From the NCBI GenBank assembly GCA_003331305.1, contig QOQB01000004.1:1-64000 (forward strand): DNA of 64,000 nucleotides, read 5' to 3'. A model generated the notes under the pieces. That model saw only the letters and a list, made by a program, of their open reading frames with translations, was not told the origin of the DNA and ran no database searches. Source of the stretch: Flavobacteriales bacterium (GTDB lineage: Bacteria; Bacteroidota; Bacteroidia; Flavobacteriales; Flavobacteriaceae). This document shows positions 21,130 to 31,682 of the stretch, piece by piece (positions within the stretch are counted from its first letter, which is position 1; each line of letters opens with the position of its first letter). Both the position numbers and the translations under genes were made by a program.

Positions 21130-21948
21130 ATGAATAAAATTCCAAAACTCGGACTACCAGTAATAGTCATTATTTTAGTAAGTATTATTTTTATTTCAAA
21201 ATCCTCTGTGAACATCGGTTCTGGTGAAGCAGGAGTATTATTTAAAACTTTCGGAGGGGGTGTTGTTACTGACAAAGCACCTTTAAGTGAAGGTTTCCAC
21301 ATCATTGCACCGTGGAATCGCGTGTATATTTACAATATTAAGCAACAGGAAGAATTTGAAAGTGGCATGCGTGTACTTTCTTCTAATGGCTTAGAAATAT
21401 CGTTGGATGTTTCGGTATTGTATCAGCCAAAAATTGACGAGTTGGGCTTGTTGCACAAAACCAAAGGCGAAAATTATCTGAATATTGTTATTGCGCCTGA
21501 AATTCGTGCCGTAGCACGTTCGGTAATTGGACGCTATACACCAGAGCAATTATACTCTACAAAGCGAGATGCCATTCAAAATGAAATTTTTGAAGAAACC
21601 AGACGAAAAGTAGAAGAACAGCACGTACAACTAAACTCGGTTTTGGTTCGTGATGTTACACTTCCTAATTCTATAAAAGAAGCCATTCAGCGTAAACTTA
21701 CTCAAGAACAAGAATCATTGGAATATGAATTCCGATTAGAAAAAGCACGTCAAGAAGCTGAGAAAGTACGTATTGATGCAGAAGGAAAGGCTATAGCAAA
21801 CCGTATTTTAGCTGCATCGCTTACACCAAATATTCTTAAAGAAAAAGGAATCGAAGCCACACTAAAACTTGCCGAATCACCAAATTCTAAAGTAGTGATT
21901 GTAGGTAATGGAAAAGATGGGTTACCACTAATTTTAGGAAATCAGTAA
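21130..21948 (+). CDS. Prohibitin/SPFH-domain membrane protein
   Basis: N-terminal TM, GEAGVLFKTFGGGV..EGFHIIAPWNRVYIYNIKQQ, then an Ala/Glu-rich coiled coil. Confidence 0.9.
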   Translation: MNKIPKLGLPVIVIILVSIIFISKSSVNIGSGEAGVLFKTFGGGVVTDKAPLSEGFHIIAPWNRVYIYNIKQQEEFESGMRVLSSNGLEISLDVSVLYQPKIDELGLLHKTKGENYLNIVIAPEIRAVARSVIGRYTPEQLYSTKRDAIQNEIFEETRRKVEEQHVQLNSVLVRDVTLPNSIKEAIQRKLTQEQESLEYEFRLEKARQEAEKVRIDAEGKAIANRILAASLTPNILKEKGIEATLKLAESPNSKVVIVGNGKDGLPLILGNQ

Positions 21949-21981
21949 GATTTGAAAAAAAAGTGTGATATTTGCAATCTA

Positions 21982-22035
21982 ATGAAAACAACACATACAC
22001 ACCACCACGTAAAGTCATCGTTTCAAACGAACTAG
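21982..22035 (+). CDS. His-operon leader peptide MKTTHTHHHVKSSFQTN
   Basis: 17-codon ORF with 4 His in 5 codons (CAT ACA CAC CAC CAC), directly upstream of a terminator and hisG. Confidence 0.85.
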   Translation: MKTTHTHHHVKSSFQTN

Positions 22036-22091
22036 GTGAGGTGTATCCATAACCGACTAACCCGTTTGAAGCAACTCAAACGGGTTTTTTT
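22022..22091 (+). promoter_or_regulatory. Transcription attenuator of the his operon (antiterminator versus terminator)
   Basis: Segment TTCAAACG (22022-22029) is the exact reverse complement of CGTTTGAA (22063-22070), which is inside the 5' arm of the terminator. Confidence 0.82.
22059..22091 (+). terminator. Intrinsic terminator within the his leader
   Basis: AACCCGTTTGA / TCAAACGGGTT perfect 11-bp stem ending in a run of 7 T. Confidence 0.9.
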
Positions 22092-22100
22092 GTATCAATT

Positions 22101-22964
22101 ATGAAGAAAGAAAACATACGTATTGCCATTCAAAAGTCAGGAAGACTTAACGAAGATTCTTTGAAATTACTCAAGGATTGTGGCATTTCAATCAATAATG
22201 GAAAAGACCAACTCAAAACTACTGCGTCAAATTTCCCTATGGAAATTTACTATTTACGCAATGGAGACATTCCACAATACCTCCGTGATGGAGTAGTGGA
22301 TTTGGCTATTGTTGGAGAAAATCTATTAATTGAAAAAGGCGAGGACATTAGCATATTAGAAAATTTAGGCTTCTCAAAATGCCGTGTTTCTATTGCGGTT
22401 CCTAAAGAAGCTGCATACAACGGTATTGAAGACTTAACAGGAAAACGCATCGCTACCTCTTACCCAAAAACCGTACAAAAACACCTTTCACAATGGGGTA
22501 TCGAAGCTGATTTACACATCATCAACGGCTCGGTAGAAATTGCACCAAACATTGGACTTTCAGATGCTATCTGTGACATTGTTTCTAGCGGCTCTACGTT
22601 GTTTAAAAACAACCTTAAAGAGGTTGAAGTATTATTTAAATCAGAGGCTGTTTTGGTTAGTGCTGATGCCTTATCTGATGTAAAAAAAGATATACTGAAA
22701 ACCTTTTTGTTCCGTATTCGTGCGGTTTTGGCAGGTAAAAACTCACGTTATGTGATTATGAACGTTCCAAACGATGCCATCTCACATATTTCAAATATTC
22801 TACCTGTACTCAAAAGCCCAACGATAATGCCGTTAGTCGAAGAAGGATGGAGTTCGTTGCACTCGGTTGTAAATAAAAATACATTTTGGGAAATGGTAGA
22901 CGAGTTAAAAGCAGCAGGCGCTCGTGATATTTTAGTATGTCCAATCGAACGAATTATTCAGTAA
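22101..22964 (+). CDS. hisG: ATP phosphoribosyltransferase
   Basis: RIAIQKSGRLNEDS, LAIVGENLL and DIVSSGSTLFKNNL motifs. Confidence 0.95.
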   Translation: MKKENIRIAIQKSGRLNEDSLKLLKDCGISINNGKDQLKTTASNFPMEIYYLRNGDIPQYLRDGVVDLAIVGENLLIEKGEDISILENLGFSKCRVSIAVPKEAAYNGIEDLTGKRIATSYPKTVQKHLSQWGIEADLHIINGSVEIAPNIGLSDAICDIVSSGSTLFKNNLKEVEVLFKSEAVLVSADALSDVKKDILKTFLFRIRAVLAGKNSRYVIMNVPNDAISHISNILPVLKSPTIMPLVEEGWSSLHSVVNKNTFWEMVDELKAAGARDILVCPIERIIQ

Positions 22965-24250
22965 TGCGTATTGTAAGCAATCCAGACCGGAATAATTGGG
23001 AAACGTTGACAAAACGCCCAACTGCAGATTTTGCTGCAGTTGAACCTATTGTAGACGAAGTTTTTGCTGCAGTTAAAGTAAATGGCGACACGGCTGCTCG
23101 TGTATACAGCCAAAAGTTTGATAAGGTTACTGTGGATAATTTTATTGTTTCTCAAGAAGAGCTGTCAAAAGCAAAAAGCGAATTGGCTCCTAAACTTGTT
23201 AGTGCTATTGATATAGCTTACGCTAATATTTATGCTTTTCATAAAGCACAACAAACTGATCCGATAGTAGTTGAAACTACGGCAGGCGTTTCGTGTTGGC
23301 AGGTCAAAAAACCTATCGAAAAAGTTGGGATTTATATTCCCGGTGGCACAGCGCCATTATTTTCAACTGTACTGATGCTTGCCATTCCAGCACAGATTGC
23401 TGGTTGCCAACAAATTGTGCTTTGCACGCCACCAAGCGCATCAGGTATTCCTGCGGCGATTCGTTATGCTGCATTTAAGTGTGGTGTTACCATAGTTGCC
23501 CAACTAGGCGGTATTCAAGCTATAGCTGCCATGACATTTGGAACAGCATCTATTCCAAAAGTGTATAAAATTTTTGGTCCTGGTAATCAATTTGTTACTG
23601 TAGCCAAGCAAAAAGCCACCCAGTTTCAAACGGCAATCGATATGCCCGCCGGACCTTCAGAATTGTTGGTTGTTGCAGATGCTTCAGCAAACCCTGCCTA
23701 TGTAGCAGCAGATTTGCTGTCACAAGCTGAACACGGCGTTGACAGTCAAGTCATTTTGGTTGCAATAGATAAATCATTAATCAAGTCTGTTCAAGAAGAG
23801 TTACTAAAACAATTACAACGCTTACCTCGAAAGGAAATTGCAGAAAAGGCACTTGACAACTCACTGACTGTTCTTTTTGATGAGGAATCAATAGCATTAG
23901 ATTTTATCAATACATACGGTCCAGAACACTATATTGTTTGTGCCGAAAACGAGGCTGTTTTTGTTGATGGTATTCTAAATGCAGGTTCGGTATTTATTGG
24001 AAATTACACGCCTGAAAGTGCGGGTGATTATGCTTCTGGTACCAACCACACACTTCCTACCAATGGCTATACCAAACAATATAGCGGCGTAAATCTCGAT
24101 GCATTTACAAAAGCGATTACCTATCAGCGGATCAGTGCAGATGGCATTCAAAAACTTGGACCGAGTATTGAAGCAATGGCAGAGGCGGAAGGGCTATTTG
24201 CACACAAAAACGCCGTAACCCTTCGTTTAAATGATTTAAACAATGGCTAA
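22964..24250 (+). CDS. hisD: Histidinol dehydrogenase
   Basis: VGIYIPGGTAPLFSTVLMLAIPAQIAGC, GPGNQFVTVAKQ, DMPAGPSEL, LSQAEHGVDSQ and GPEHY. Start set at MRIVSN. Confidence 0.96.
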   Translation: MRIVSNPDRNNWETLTKRPTADFAAVEPIVDEVFAAVKVNGDTAARVYSQKFDKVTVDNFIVSQEELSKAKSELAPKLVSAIDIAYANIYAFHKAQQTDPIVVETTAGVSCWQVKKPIEKVGIYIPGGTAPLFSTVLMLAIPAQIAGCQQIVLCTPPSASGIPAAIRYAAFKCGVTIVAQLGGIQAIAAMTFGTASIPKVYKIFGPGNQFVTVAKQKATQFQTAIDMPAGPSELLVVADASANPAYVAADLLSQAEHGVDSQVILVAIDKSLIKSVQEELLKQLQRLPRKEIAEKALDNSLTVLFDEESIALDFINTYGPEHYIVCAENEAVFVDGILNAGSVFIGNYTPESAGDYASGTNHTLPTNGYTKQYSGVNLDAFTKAITYQRISADGIQKLGPSIEAMAEAEGLFAHKNAVTLRLNDLNNG

Positions 24251-25295
24251 GGTTTTTAATTTAGCTGATTGGGCACGCCCCGAAATGTTGGCATTAAAGC
24301 CCTACACTTCGGCACGGGATACCTTTACCGCTGCGGAAGGGGAGTGGACGTTTTTAGACGCAAATGAAAACCCTAACGCCACAGAGGTAAATCGTTATCC
24401 AGATCCAAATCAAACGGAACTAAAAAAAGTGATTGCCAATCTCCGTGGATGTGATCAAGACCAGCTTTTAATCGGAAACGGCAGCGATGAAGTCTTAGAT
24501 CTTATTATCAGAGCATTCTGCACGCCCTACAAAGACGACATGCTTATTATGCCACCAACATATGGCATGTATGCCGTATTGGCTGATATCAATAGCATAG
24601 GCATGATTAAAGTGCCGCTTGATGCAACTTTCCAGCTTAGACCTAAAGAAATTCTTGCTGCGGTAACGCCAAATACAAAAGCTATATTCTTTTGCAGTCC
24701 TAACAACCCAAGTGGGAATGCTTTTAATTCTGATGATATTCAAATATTGTTGGAGGAGTTTGATGGAATTGTAGTAATAGACGAAGCATATATAGACTTC
24801 ACTGATTTTTCAAGTTGGTCAATAAAACTATCCAATTATCCCAACCTGATTGTAACGCAAACGCTTTCCAAAGCTTTTGGCTTAGCGGGTTTGCGTTTGG
24901 GAATTGCCATTGCCAGTTCTGAAATTATTGCTTTGTTAAAGCGCATCAAGCCGCCTTATAACATCAACAGTCTTAGCCAGGAAAATGCCATGGAAGTCCT
25001 TCGTGACACAAAAACAGTAAATACACAAATAGCAGAAAGCATTTCGGAACGAAAGCGATTAGCGCAAGAATTAAACACATTTTCATGGGTCGTCAAAACA
25101 TACCCATCAGACGCCAATTTTTTACTTGTCAAAGTTGATGATGCCGCAAAACGATATACAGAATTATTAGACCAACACATTGTTACACGGGATCGTTCTT
25201 CGCAAGAAAATTGCGAAAATTGTATCCGATTTAGCGTGGGGACACCACAAGAAAATGACAAACTTATTGCAGCATGTAAATCATTATCCGAATGA
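24243..25295 (+). CDS. hisC: Histidinol-phosphate aminotransferase
   Basis: [35 protein letters not shown] and [12 protein letters not shown]. Confidence 0.96.
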   Translation: MAKVFNLADWARPEMLALKPYTSARDTFTAAEGEWTFLDANENPNATEVNRYPDPNQTELKKVIANLRGCDQDQLLIGNGSDEVLDLIIRAFCTPYKDDMLIMPPTYGMYAVLADINSIGMIKVPLDATFQLRPKEILAAVTPNTKAIFFCSPNNPSGNAFNSDDIQILLEEFDGIVVIDEAYIDFTDFSSWSIKLSNYPNLIVTQTLSKAFGLAGLRLGIAIASSEIIALLKRIKPPYNINSLSQENAMEVLRDTKTVNTQIAESISERKRLAQELNTFSWVVKTYPSDANFLLVKVDDAAKRYTELLDQHIVTRDRSSQENCENCIRFSVGTPQENDKLIAACKSLSE

Positions 25296-26416
25296 AAAAA
25301 GTATTGTTTATTGACAGAGACGGCACTTTGGCATTAGAGCCAACAGACTTCCAACTGGATGCCATGGATAAACTTGAATTCTATCCAGGTGTGTTTCAAT
25401 ATTTGGGACGTATTGCCAAAGAGATGGACTTCGAATTGGTCATGGTTACCAATCAAGATGGGCTGGGAACAGCCAGTTTCCCAGAAGAAACCTTTTGGCC
25501 TACACACGATTTTATGCTAACGTCCCTTAAAAACGAAGGCGTTGTTTTTGATCAAGTCTTTATAGACAAAAGCATGCCCGAGGACAATGCACCCACACGA
25601 AAGCCCAAAACAGGCATGTTGACGGCATATTTGGACACTACTGAATATGATTTGGCGAACTCTTTTGTTATTGGAGATAGAATGAGCGATATGGAATTGG
25701 CGCAAAATCTTGGTGCAAAAGGAATTTTGCTTCAATACGACACACGTATGGCTCAAGATATTTCTGCGGAACTACAAGCGGTTATTTCATTGCAAATCCA
25801 ATCCTGGGAAGGGGTTTATACCCTTTTAAAAGCAGGGGAGAGACGTGCTACACATGAACGCACTACGAAAGAAACAGATATTAAAATAGAACTCAATTTG
25901 GACGGTACTGGACAAAGCACTATCGATACAGGTATTGTCTTTTTTGATCATATGTTAGACCAGTTAGCACGCCACGGCGGTGTTGATATTACACTTACGA
26001 CCAAAGGCGATTTGGAAGTCGATGAGCACCACACTATTGAAGATACAGCCATTGCTTTAGGAGAGGCTTTTGGGCAAGCGATAGGAAATAAGCTTGGCAT
26101 AGAGCGCTATGGTTTTTGTTTGCCTATGGACGATTGTTTGGCGCAAGTAGCCATTGATTTTGGCGGACGTGCATGGCTCATGTGGGATGCGAAATTTAAA
26201 CGCGAAATGATTGGAAAAATGCCAACAGAAATGTTTTTCCACTTCTTTAAATCCTTTGCTGATGGTGCCAAAGCAAACCTTAATATTAAAGCGGAAGGCC
26301 ACAACGAACACCACAAAATTGAAGCAATTTTTAAGGCGTTTGCCAAGGCGATAAAAATGGCCATCAAACGCGATGCTGAAAAATTAGTATTGCCATCAAC
26401 TAAAGGTCAGCTATGA
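25292..26416 (+). CDS. hisB: Bifunctional histidinol-phosphatase / imidazoleglycerol-phosphate dehydratase
   Basis: HAD domain [20 protein letters not shown], then IGPD motifs [19 protein letters not shown] and [11 protein letters not shown]. Confidence 0.96.
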   Translation: MKKVLFIDRDGTLALEPTDFQLDAMDKLEFYPGVFQYLGRIAKEMDFELVMVTNQDGLGTASFPEETFWPTHDFMLTSLKNEGVVFDQVFIDKSMPEDNAPTRKPKTGMLTAYLDTTEYDLANSFVIGDRMSDMELAQNLGAKGILLQYDTRMAQDISAELQAVISLQIQSWEGVYTLLKAGERRATHERTTKETDIKIELNLDGTGQSTIDTGIVFFDHMLDQLARHGGVDITLTTKGDLEVDEHHTIEDTAIALGEAFGQAIGNKLGIERYGFCLPMDDCLAQVAIDFGGRAWLMWDAKFKREMIGKMPTEMFFHFFKSFADGAKANLNIKAEGHNEHHKIEAIFKAFAKAIKMAIKRDAEKLVLPSTKGQL

Positions 26417-26991
26417 AAGTAGTTATTATCGATTACGGCGCAGGCAATATCCAGAGTATTCGTTTCGCATTGGAGCGTTTGGGTGCTACGGCTGTACTAT
26501 CCCATGATGCTGATGAAATTCGTCAGGCATCCCATATTATTTTTCCTGGGGTGGGCGAGGCGAGTTCAGCCATGAAAAAGTTGCAGGATACAGGGTTGGA
26601 CTCTGTTATTCCGACGCTCAAGCAACCTTTATTGGGTATATGCTTGGGTATGCAATTGATGTGTCACGCATCAGAAGAAGGGAACACAAAAGGCTTGGGG
26701 ATTTTTGATACTGAGGTCGTTCGCTTTAACACCAATTTAAACGTGCCACATATGGGATGGAATATGGTTAATGGCACAGGAAAGCTATTTTCGGATATTG
26801 CACAAAACAGCCATTTTTATTTAGTACATAGTTATTACGCTAAATGCTGCAATCACACAAATGCAACCTGTACGTATGACCTGCCGTTTAGTGCGGCATT
26901 GGCACGCGACAATTTTCACGGCACCCAATTTCACCCTGAAAAAAGTGGTGATGTGGGCGCACAACTATTACAAAATTTTTTAAACCTATGA
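26413..26991 (+). CDS. hisH: Imidazole glycerol phosphate synthase subunit HisH
   Basis: [20 protein letters not shown] and [12 protein letters not shown]. Confidence 0.96.
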   Translation: MKVVIIDYGAGNIQSIRFALERLGATAVLSHDADEIRQASHIIFPGVGEASSAMKKLQDTGLDSVIPTLKQPLLGICLGMQLMCHASEEGNTKGLGIFDTEVVRFNTNLNVPHMGWNMVNGTGKLFSDIAQNSHFYLVHSYYAKCCNHTNATCTYDLPFSAALARDNFHGTQFHPEKSGDVGAQLLQNFLNL

Positions 26992-27716
26992 TTCTCGTAC
27001 CGGCAATAGACATCATCAACGGGCAATGTGTCCGCCTTACCAAAGGCGATTACGGCTCCAAAAAAGTATATAACGAATTTCCTGTGGAAGTGGCCAAAGC
27101 CTTTGAAGGGGCTGGACTAACACATGTGCATGTTGTTGACTTAGATGGTGCACGCGCCAAACATATTGTAAATGCAAAGGTGCTGGAACAAATTGCCACG
27201 CAAACGTCCTTACAAGTCGATTTTGGCGGTGGAATTAAAACGGAAACCGATTTACAAACGGCATTCGATTGTGGCGCTTCACAAGTTACACTGGGCAGCG
27301 TTGCGGTTATCGAACCTGAATTGGTACGTGAATGGCTAGAGAAATTTGGTGCGGAGCAACTTATTTTAGGGGCCGATGCCAAAAACAGACGGATTGCCAC
27401 ACACGGTTGGGAACAAGATTCGGGATTAGATGTTATAGACTTTATAATAGAATATGCGCAAAAAGGGTTCGAATATGTACTTTGCACAGACGTTGCCAAG
27501 GATGGTATGCTGGCAGGGCCATCGTTGGAGTTGTATTATGAAATCTTAGAACAGTTACCTGAACTTTCATTGATTGCTTCGGGTGGCGTAACCTCTATGG
27601 ACGATATTTATCAGTGTGCAGAATTGGGTTGTACCGCCGCCATTATTGGAAAGGCTATTTATGAGAACAAACTGTCTCTAAAGGAGTTGGAACGCTATCA
27701 AACGGAACAAATGTAA
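26988..27716 (+). CDS. hisA: ProFAR isomerase
   Basis: [48 protein letters not shown]. Confidence 0.96.
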   Translation: MILVPAIDIINGQCVRLTKGDYGSKKVYNEFPVEVAKAFEGAGLTHVHVVDLDGARAKHIVNAKVLEQIATQTSLQVDFGGGIKTETDLQTAFDCGASQVTLGSVAVIEPELVREWLEKFGAEQLILGADAKNRRIATHGWEQDSGLDVIDFIIEYAQKGFEYVLCTDVAKDGMLAGPSLELYYEILEQLPELSLIASGGVTSMDDIYQCAELGCTAAIIGKAIYENKLSLKELERYQTEQM

Positions 27717-27717
27717 T

Positions 27718-28470
27718 ATGCTTACCAAACGAATTATTCCGTGTTTAGATATCAAAGATGGCCGCACTGTGAAGGGCGTAAACTTTGTTTCGCTTCGTGA
27801 TGCGGGTGATCCCGTGGAATTGGCGCAACGCTATGCCGATGAAGGCGCGGACGAGCTGGTATTTTTAGATATCTCTGCTTCTGAAGAAAAGCGCAAGACC
27901 TTAGCGAAATTGGTACGTAACGTGGCATATGCGATTGATATTCCGTTTACCGTGGGTGGTGGTATAAGCTCGGTGGAAGATGTAGGCATTTTGTTGGAAA
28001 ACGGTGCGGATAAAGTATCCATTAATTCTGCTGCTGTTCGCCGACCAGAGCTTATAAGCGAACTGGCACAAAAATTTGGTACACAATGTATAGTCGTTGC
28101 AATTGATGCCAAACAAATTGAAAACGTGTGGGTGGTACATCTGGTAGGTGGAAAAGTGCCTACGGAGCGCAAACTTTTTGAGTGGGCAGCTGAAGCTGTA
28201 GAAAGAGGTGCAGGCGAACTCTTGTTTACCTCCATGGATCACGATGGTACGAAGCAAGGCTTTGCCAACAAAGCCCTAAAACAACTTAGCGAAACCGTTT
28301 CGGTTCCCGTAATCGCTTCAGGTGGTGCAGGTAATGTACAACATTTTATAGATACCTTTGCACTAGGAAACGCAGATGCTGCTTTGGCAGCCAGTGTCTT
28401 TCACTTTAAAGAAATAAGCATACCTGAATTAAAATCCGATCTACGAAACAATAAAATTCCCGTACGATGA
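27718..28470 (+). CDS. hisF: Imidazole glycerol phosphate synthase subunit HisF
   Basis: [46 protein letters not shown]. Confidence 0.96.
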   Translation: MLTKRIIPCLDIKDGRTVKGVNFVSLRDAGDPVELAQRYADEGADELVFLDISASEEKRKTLAKLVRNVAYAIDIPFTVGGGISSVEDVGILLENGADKVSINSAAVRRPELISELAQKFGTQCIVVAIDAKQIENVWVVHLVGGKVPTERKLFEWAAEAVERGAGELLFTSMDHDGTKQGFANKALKQLSETVSVPVIASGGAGNVQHFIDTFALGNADAALAASVFHFKEISIPELKSDLRNNKIPVR

Positions 28471-29060
28471 CTATAGATTACAGTAAACACCCTGACGGAT
28501 TAGTCCCTGCCATAGTGCAAGATGCAAAGACAAGGACTGTCCTTATGCTCGGCTATATGAATGCCGATGCCGTTGCGAAAACACAAGAAACCAAACAGGT
28601 GACGTTTTTTAGCCGTAGCAAAAACCGCCTATGGACAAAAGGGGAGGAGAGCGGTCATTTTTTAACCTTGGTTGAAATGGCAGTAGATTGCGACAAAGAC
28701 ACCTTACTGATTCAAGCTACACCAAACGGCCCAACATGCCACAAAGGGGATGATACTTGTTGGGGAAAGGAAAACACAGCTAGCTACGGTTTTTTATCTG
28801 CCTTAGAAACCATTATTGCAGACCGTAAAAACAACCCTACAGACAAAAGCTATGTGGCAAGCCTATTTGCCAAAGGCATTAATAAAATTGCGCAAAAAGT
28901 AGGCGAAGAAGCCGTTGAAACCGTGATTGAAGCCAAAGACAATGACGAAGGCTTATTCCTAAACGAAAGCGCTGATTTACTCTTTCACTTGCTAATTTTA
29001 CTGCAAGCCAAAGGGTTTTCTTTACAAGATGTAGTAAATGTGTTGGAGAAAAGGCAATAG
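28467..29060 (+). CDS. hisI: Bifunctional phosphoribosyl-AMP cyclohydrolase / phosphoribosyl-ATP pyrophosphatase
   Basis: His[37 protein letters not shown]. His[15 protein letters not shown]. Last gene of the his operon. Confidence 0.95.
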   Translation: MTIDYSKHPDGLVPAIVQDAKTRTVLMLGYMNADAVAKTQETKQVTFFSRSKNRLWTKGEESGHFLTLVEMAVDCDKDTLLIQATPNGPTCHKGDDTCWGKENTASYGFLSALETIIADRKNNPTDKSYVASLFAKGINKIAQKVGEEAVETVIEAKDNDEGLFLNESADLLFHLLILLQAKGFSLQDVVNVLEKRQ

Positions 29061-29066
29061 GCAATA
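29053..29066. repeat. Two tandem GGCAATA heptamers overlapping the hisIE stop codon
   Basis: GGCAATAGGCAATA, same heptamer as in the tract at 58.4 kb. Confidence 0.6.
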
Positions 29067-29195
29067 ATAATTTGTTTTTAGCCATTAAAACACCATCACT
29101 CTTTTTTTTATATTTTTATGCAGTAACAATTTTTCAAGTGTGTCGTTAATATGCATAGTAGATTGTTTGCCTTAATTTATTTTACTTACTTTTTT

Positions 29196-31103
29196 ATGAA
29201 ACGATTATTTTTTACCCGAACTAACCTTTTCTTATTGATTTCCATTGTAATTCTTCAGGGATGTGCCAGTCTTAATTTGGCTTCGAAAAAAAGCAATATC
29301 ATTGAAACATACATAGACCTAAATGCAGTTGACAACGATCAACTTGTAGTCTCTTTAAACCCGGGTTCATTCCCAAAAGGCGAAGTAACGTTTTACATGC
29401 CTAGCGTAATACCAGGAACTTACGAATACACTGACTTTGGGCGATTTGTGTCAAACTTCAAAGCATTTGACAAGAATAATCAACTTATAGATGTAGTCAA
29501 GGAGGGAAAAAACACCTGGAAAATTGCAGAAGGTAAAAAGCTAGATCGCGTTTCCTATGTCATTGACGACACTTTTGACAGTCCCGAAGGAAAAAAGATT
29601 TACCCAATGGGCGGTACCAAAATTGAGAAAGACGAAGTGTTCTTGCTTAATTTGCATGGTTTTGTAGGTTATTTTAAAGGAGGTAAAGAATGGTCGTATC
29701 GCGTAACAATTGATTCACCAGCTGACTTGGTTCCGTTTTCGTCCCTGGAATCTGTGAGTCACACGGCAACACAAGATGTTTTTCTAGCAGGTCGTTACTT
29801 CAATATTATTGACGATCCAATTTTATATACCAACGATGACAGTATTTCCTTTTCACTTGAAGATATTGAAGTAAATCTCGCTGTTTATTCGCCAACAGGC
29901 GCACACAAAGCAGCTGATTTTAAAGAAACAATAGAAACGATGATGCAAGCACAAAAACGTTTCTTAGGGGACGCGAATGCTACCAAAAGCTATGACATTT
30001 TGCTCTTGTTAATGAGTATGGAAGAATTGCAGCAATTTGGTGGTGTACAAGGTGCACTTGAGCATCACACGTCTACGACGGTTGTTTTTTATGAAGGAAT
30101 TGACACCGAATCGTTAAAAGAGTATCTGGTGGATGTGGTGTCTCACGAGTTTTTCCATACACTAACGCCTTTAAACGTTCACTCCGAGCAAATTCATTAC
30201 TTCAATTATAACGAAGGTATCATGTCGCAACACCTGTGGATGTATGAAGGGACTACGGAATATTTTGCCAATCTTTTCCAAGTGCAGCAAGAACTTATAG
30301 ACGAAAATGATTTTTATGGCCGTATGTCAGATAAAATTTCAAGTGCCAAGCGTTACGATGACACTATGCCATTTACGGTAATGAGCACGAATATTGTTGA
30401 AGAACCTTACCAATCCAATTACCAAAATGTATATTATAAAGGCGCTTTGATTAATATGTGCTTGGATATTATCATCCGTGAGCAGAGTGGGGGAGCACGT
30501 GGTTTTTTGGATGTAATGCAAGCTTTGGCAAAAAAATACGGAGTAGATACACCTTTTACTGACGACAAACTCTTTGATGAAATCATAGCCATGACTTATC
30601 CAGAAGTAGGCGATTTTATTAAGACCTATATTCAAGGCGAAACACCTATTCCCTATACAGAATTTTTAGAGAAAGCAGGCGTTACCATTTCAGAAACAGA
30701 CCAAGAATTACCGAGTATTATCATGGTTGCTCCACAACAGCCCTTTATTGCTCCGCAACCCAACGAAGCTGGAACAAGGGATTTGGTTGTAACGGGATTA
30801 AATAACCGCCTTAGTGAAATTGGTTTTCAAGAAGGCGATCTGTTACGCGTGTTTAATGGTGAAGAAATTCCTGCGCTTACTCAAGAAAACATGGGTGCTT
30901 TAAATAATTTGTTTGGTACCTCTTTTGGTTGGACAGCCGACCAAGAGGTTACGTTTGAAGTAGAACGCGCAGGCACACCCGTAACACTTAGCGGAACTGT
31001 AGGAGTGGCAATTACTCCAGCAAAAGGGATCTCGGCAATGGAAAACGCCACACCAGCGCAAATGGCTTTGCGAAACGTTTGGTTGCATGGAAAAGAGGAG
31101 TAG
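29196..31103 (+). CDS. M61-family (glycyl aminopeptidase-like) metallopeptidase lipoprotein with C-terminal PDZ-like domain
   Basis: Lipobox SIVILQGCAS; zinc motif VSHEFFHTLTPLNVHSE (HEFFH); WMYEGTTEYFANLF; C-terminal GFQEGDLLRVFNGEEI. Confidence 0.85.
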   Translation: MKRLFFTRTNLFLLISIVILQGCASLNLASKKSNIIETYIDLNAVDNDQLVVSLNPGSFPKGEVTFYMPSVIPGTYEYTDFGRFVSNFKAFDKNNQLIDVVKEGKNTWKIAEGKKLDRVSYVIDDTFDSPEGKKIYPMGGTKIEKDEVFLLNLHGFVGYFKGGKEWSYRVTIDSPADLVPFSSLESVSHTATQDVFLAGRYFNIIDDPILYTNDDSISFSLEDIEVNLAVYSPTGAHKAADFKETIETMMQAQKRFLGDANATKSYDILLLLMSMEELQQFGGVQGALEHHTSTTVVFYEGIDTESLKEYLVDVVSHEFFHTLTPLNVHSEQIHYFNYNEGIMSQHLWMYEGTTEYFANLFQVQQELIDENDFYGRMSDKISSAKRYDDTMPFTVMSTNIVEEPYQSNYQNVYYKGALINMCLDIIIREQSGGARGFLDVMQALAKKYGVDTPFTDDKLFDEIIAMTYPEVGDFIKTYIQGETPIPYTEFLEKAGVTISETDQELPSIIMVAPQQPFIAPQPNEAGTRDLVVTGLNNRLSEIGFQEGDLLRVFNGEEIPALTQENMGALNNLFGTSFGWTADQEVTFEVERAGTPVTLSGTVGVAITPAKGISAMENATPAQMALRNVWLHGKEE

Positions 31104-31166
31104 AAAGGATTTTGTTCCTATAAAAACTTCATTATGTTTTGTGTCTTCATATGTGATCTACAAGCT

Positions 31167-31249
31167 ATGTAAGATTTACAGTAAACCTCCCTTTATTATT
31201 TGTTTAGCATAGGCTAAACATCTACTTTAGGCACCACTAAATCTTACAT
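31167..31249. repeat. Nested inverted-repeat structure upstream of small lipoprotein gene
   Basis: Outer arms ATGTAAGATTTA (31167-31178) / TAAATCTTACAT (31238-31249), perfect 12 bp. Inner arms TGTTTAGC (31201-31208) / GCTAAACA (31213-31220), perfect 8 bp. Confidence 0.8.
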
Positions 31250-31250
31250 C

Positions 31251-31649
31251 ATGAAATTCTTTATATTCTACGTCTTTTTTGCTGCCTTTTTCTCATGTGA
31301 TAATGAAAATAAAACAGCACACCCGTTGGTTGGCTTATGGCAAGTACAGCAAATCTTTCAACAAGGTAACGAGTTGGAACTTGATAAATGTGCGTTACTC
31401 ACAACTTCCGAATTCAAAACTGGAGGTATTTTTTTTGAAAAAAGATATTCGGAGCGTATTCTTGGGTGTTCTTTAAATAATGAAAGTGGTACCTGGTCTG
31501 AAACCAGTGAAAATACAGTGCGCCTATCCTTTGATAACCGAGTAACAGCCTATCAAAATACCAAATTTATTATTGATGATAACATGATGACCTTAACGGA
31601 TGGGGATGGCTCTGAAACTTTTGCCATTGTGTTTAAGAAAGTAGAATGA
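31251..31649 (+). CDS. Small lipocalin-like putative lipoprotein
   Basis: Signal MKFFIFYVFFAAFFSC; LVGLWQVQQI..GTWSETSENTVRLSF..FIIDDNMMTLTDGD resembles lipocalin-like small Bacteroidota proteins. Confidence 0.65.
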   Translation: MKFFIFYVFFAAFFSCDNENKTAHPLVGLWQVQQIFQQGNELELDKCALLTTSEFKTGGIFFEKRYSERILGCSLNNESGTWSETSENTVRLSFDNRVTAYQNTKFIIDDNMMTLTDGDGSETFAIVFKKVE

Positions 31650-31682
31650 CTTAGAGCGCAATTGTTTTAATATATTTACAAC

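Noticed and set aside
25292-26416. hisB HAD-IGPD fusion and hisIE fusion as novel
   Set aside because: Both fusions are well known; noted only as features.
31167-31249. Nested inverted repeat as an intrinsic terminator of the M61 gene
   Set aside because: No T-run after the inner stem, and the outer arm directly abuts the downstream start codon. Kept as an unexplained structure.
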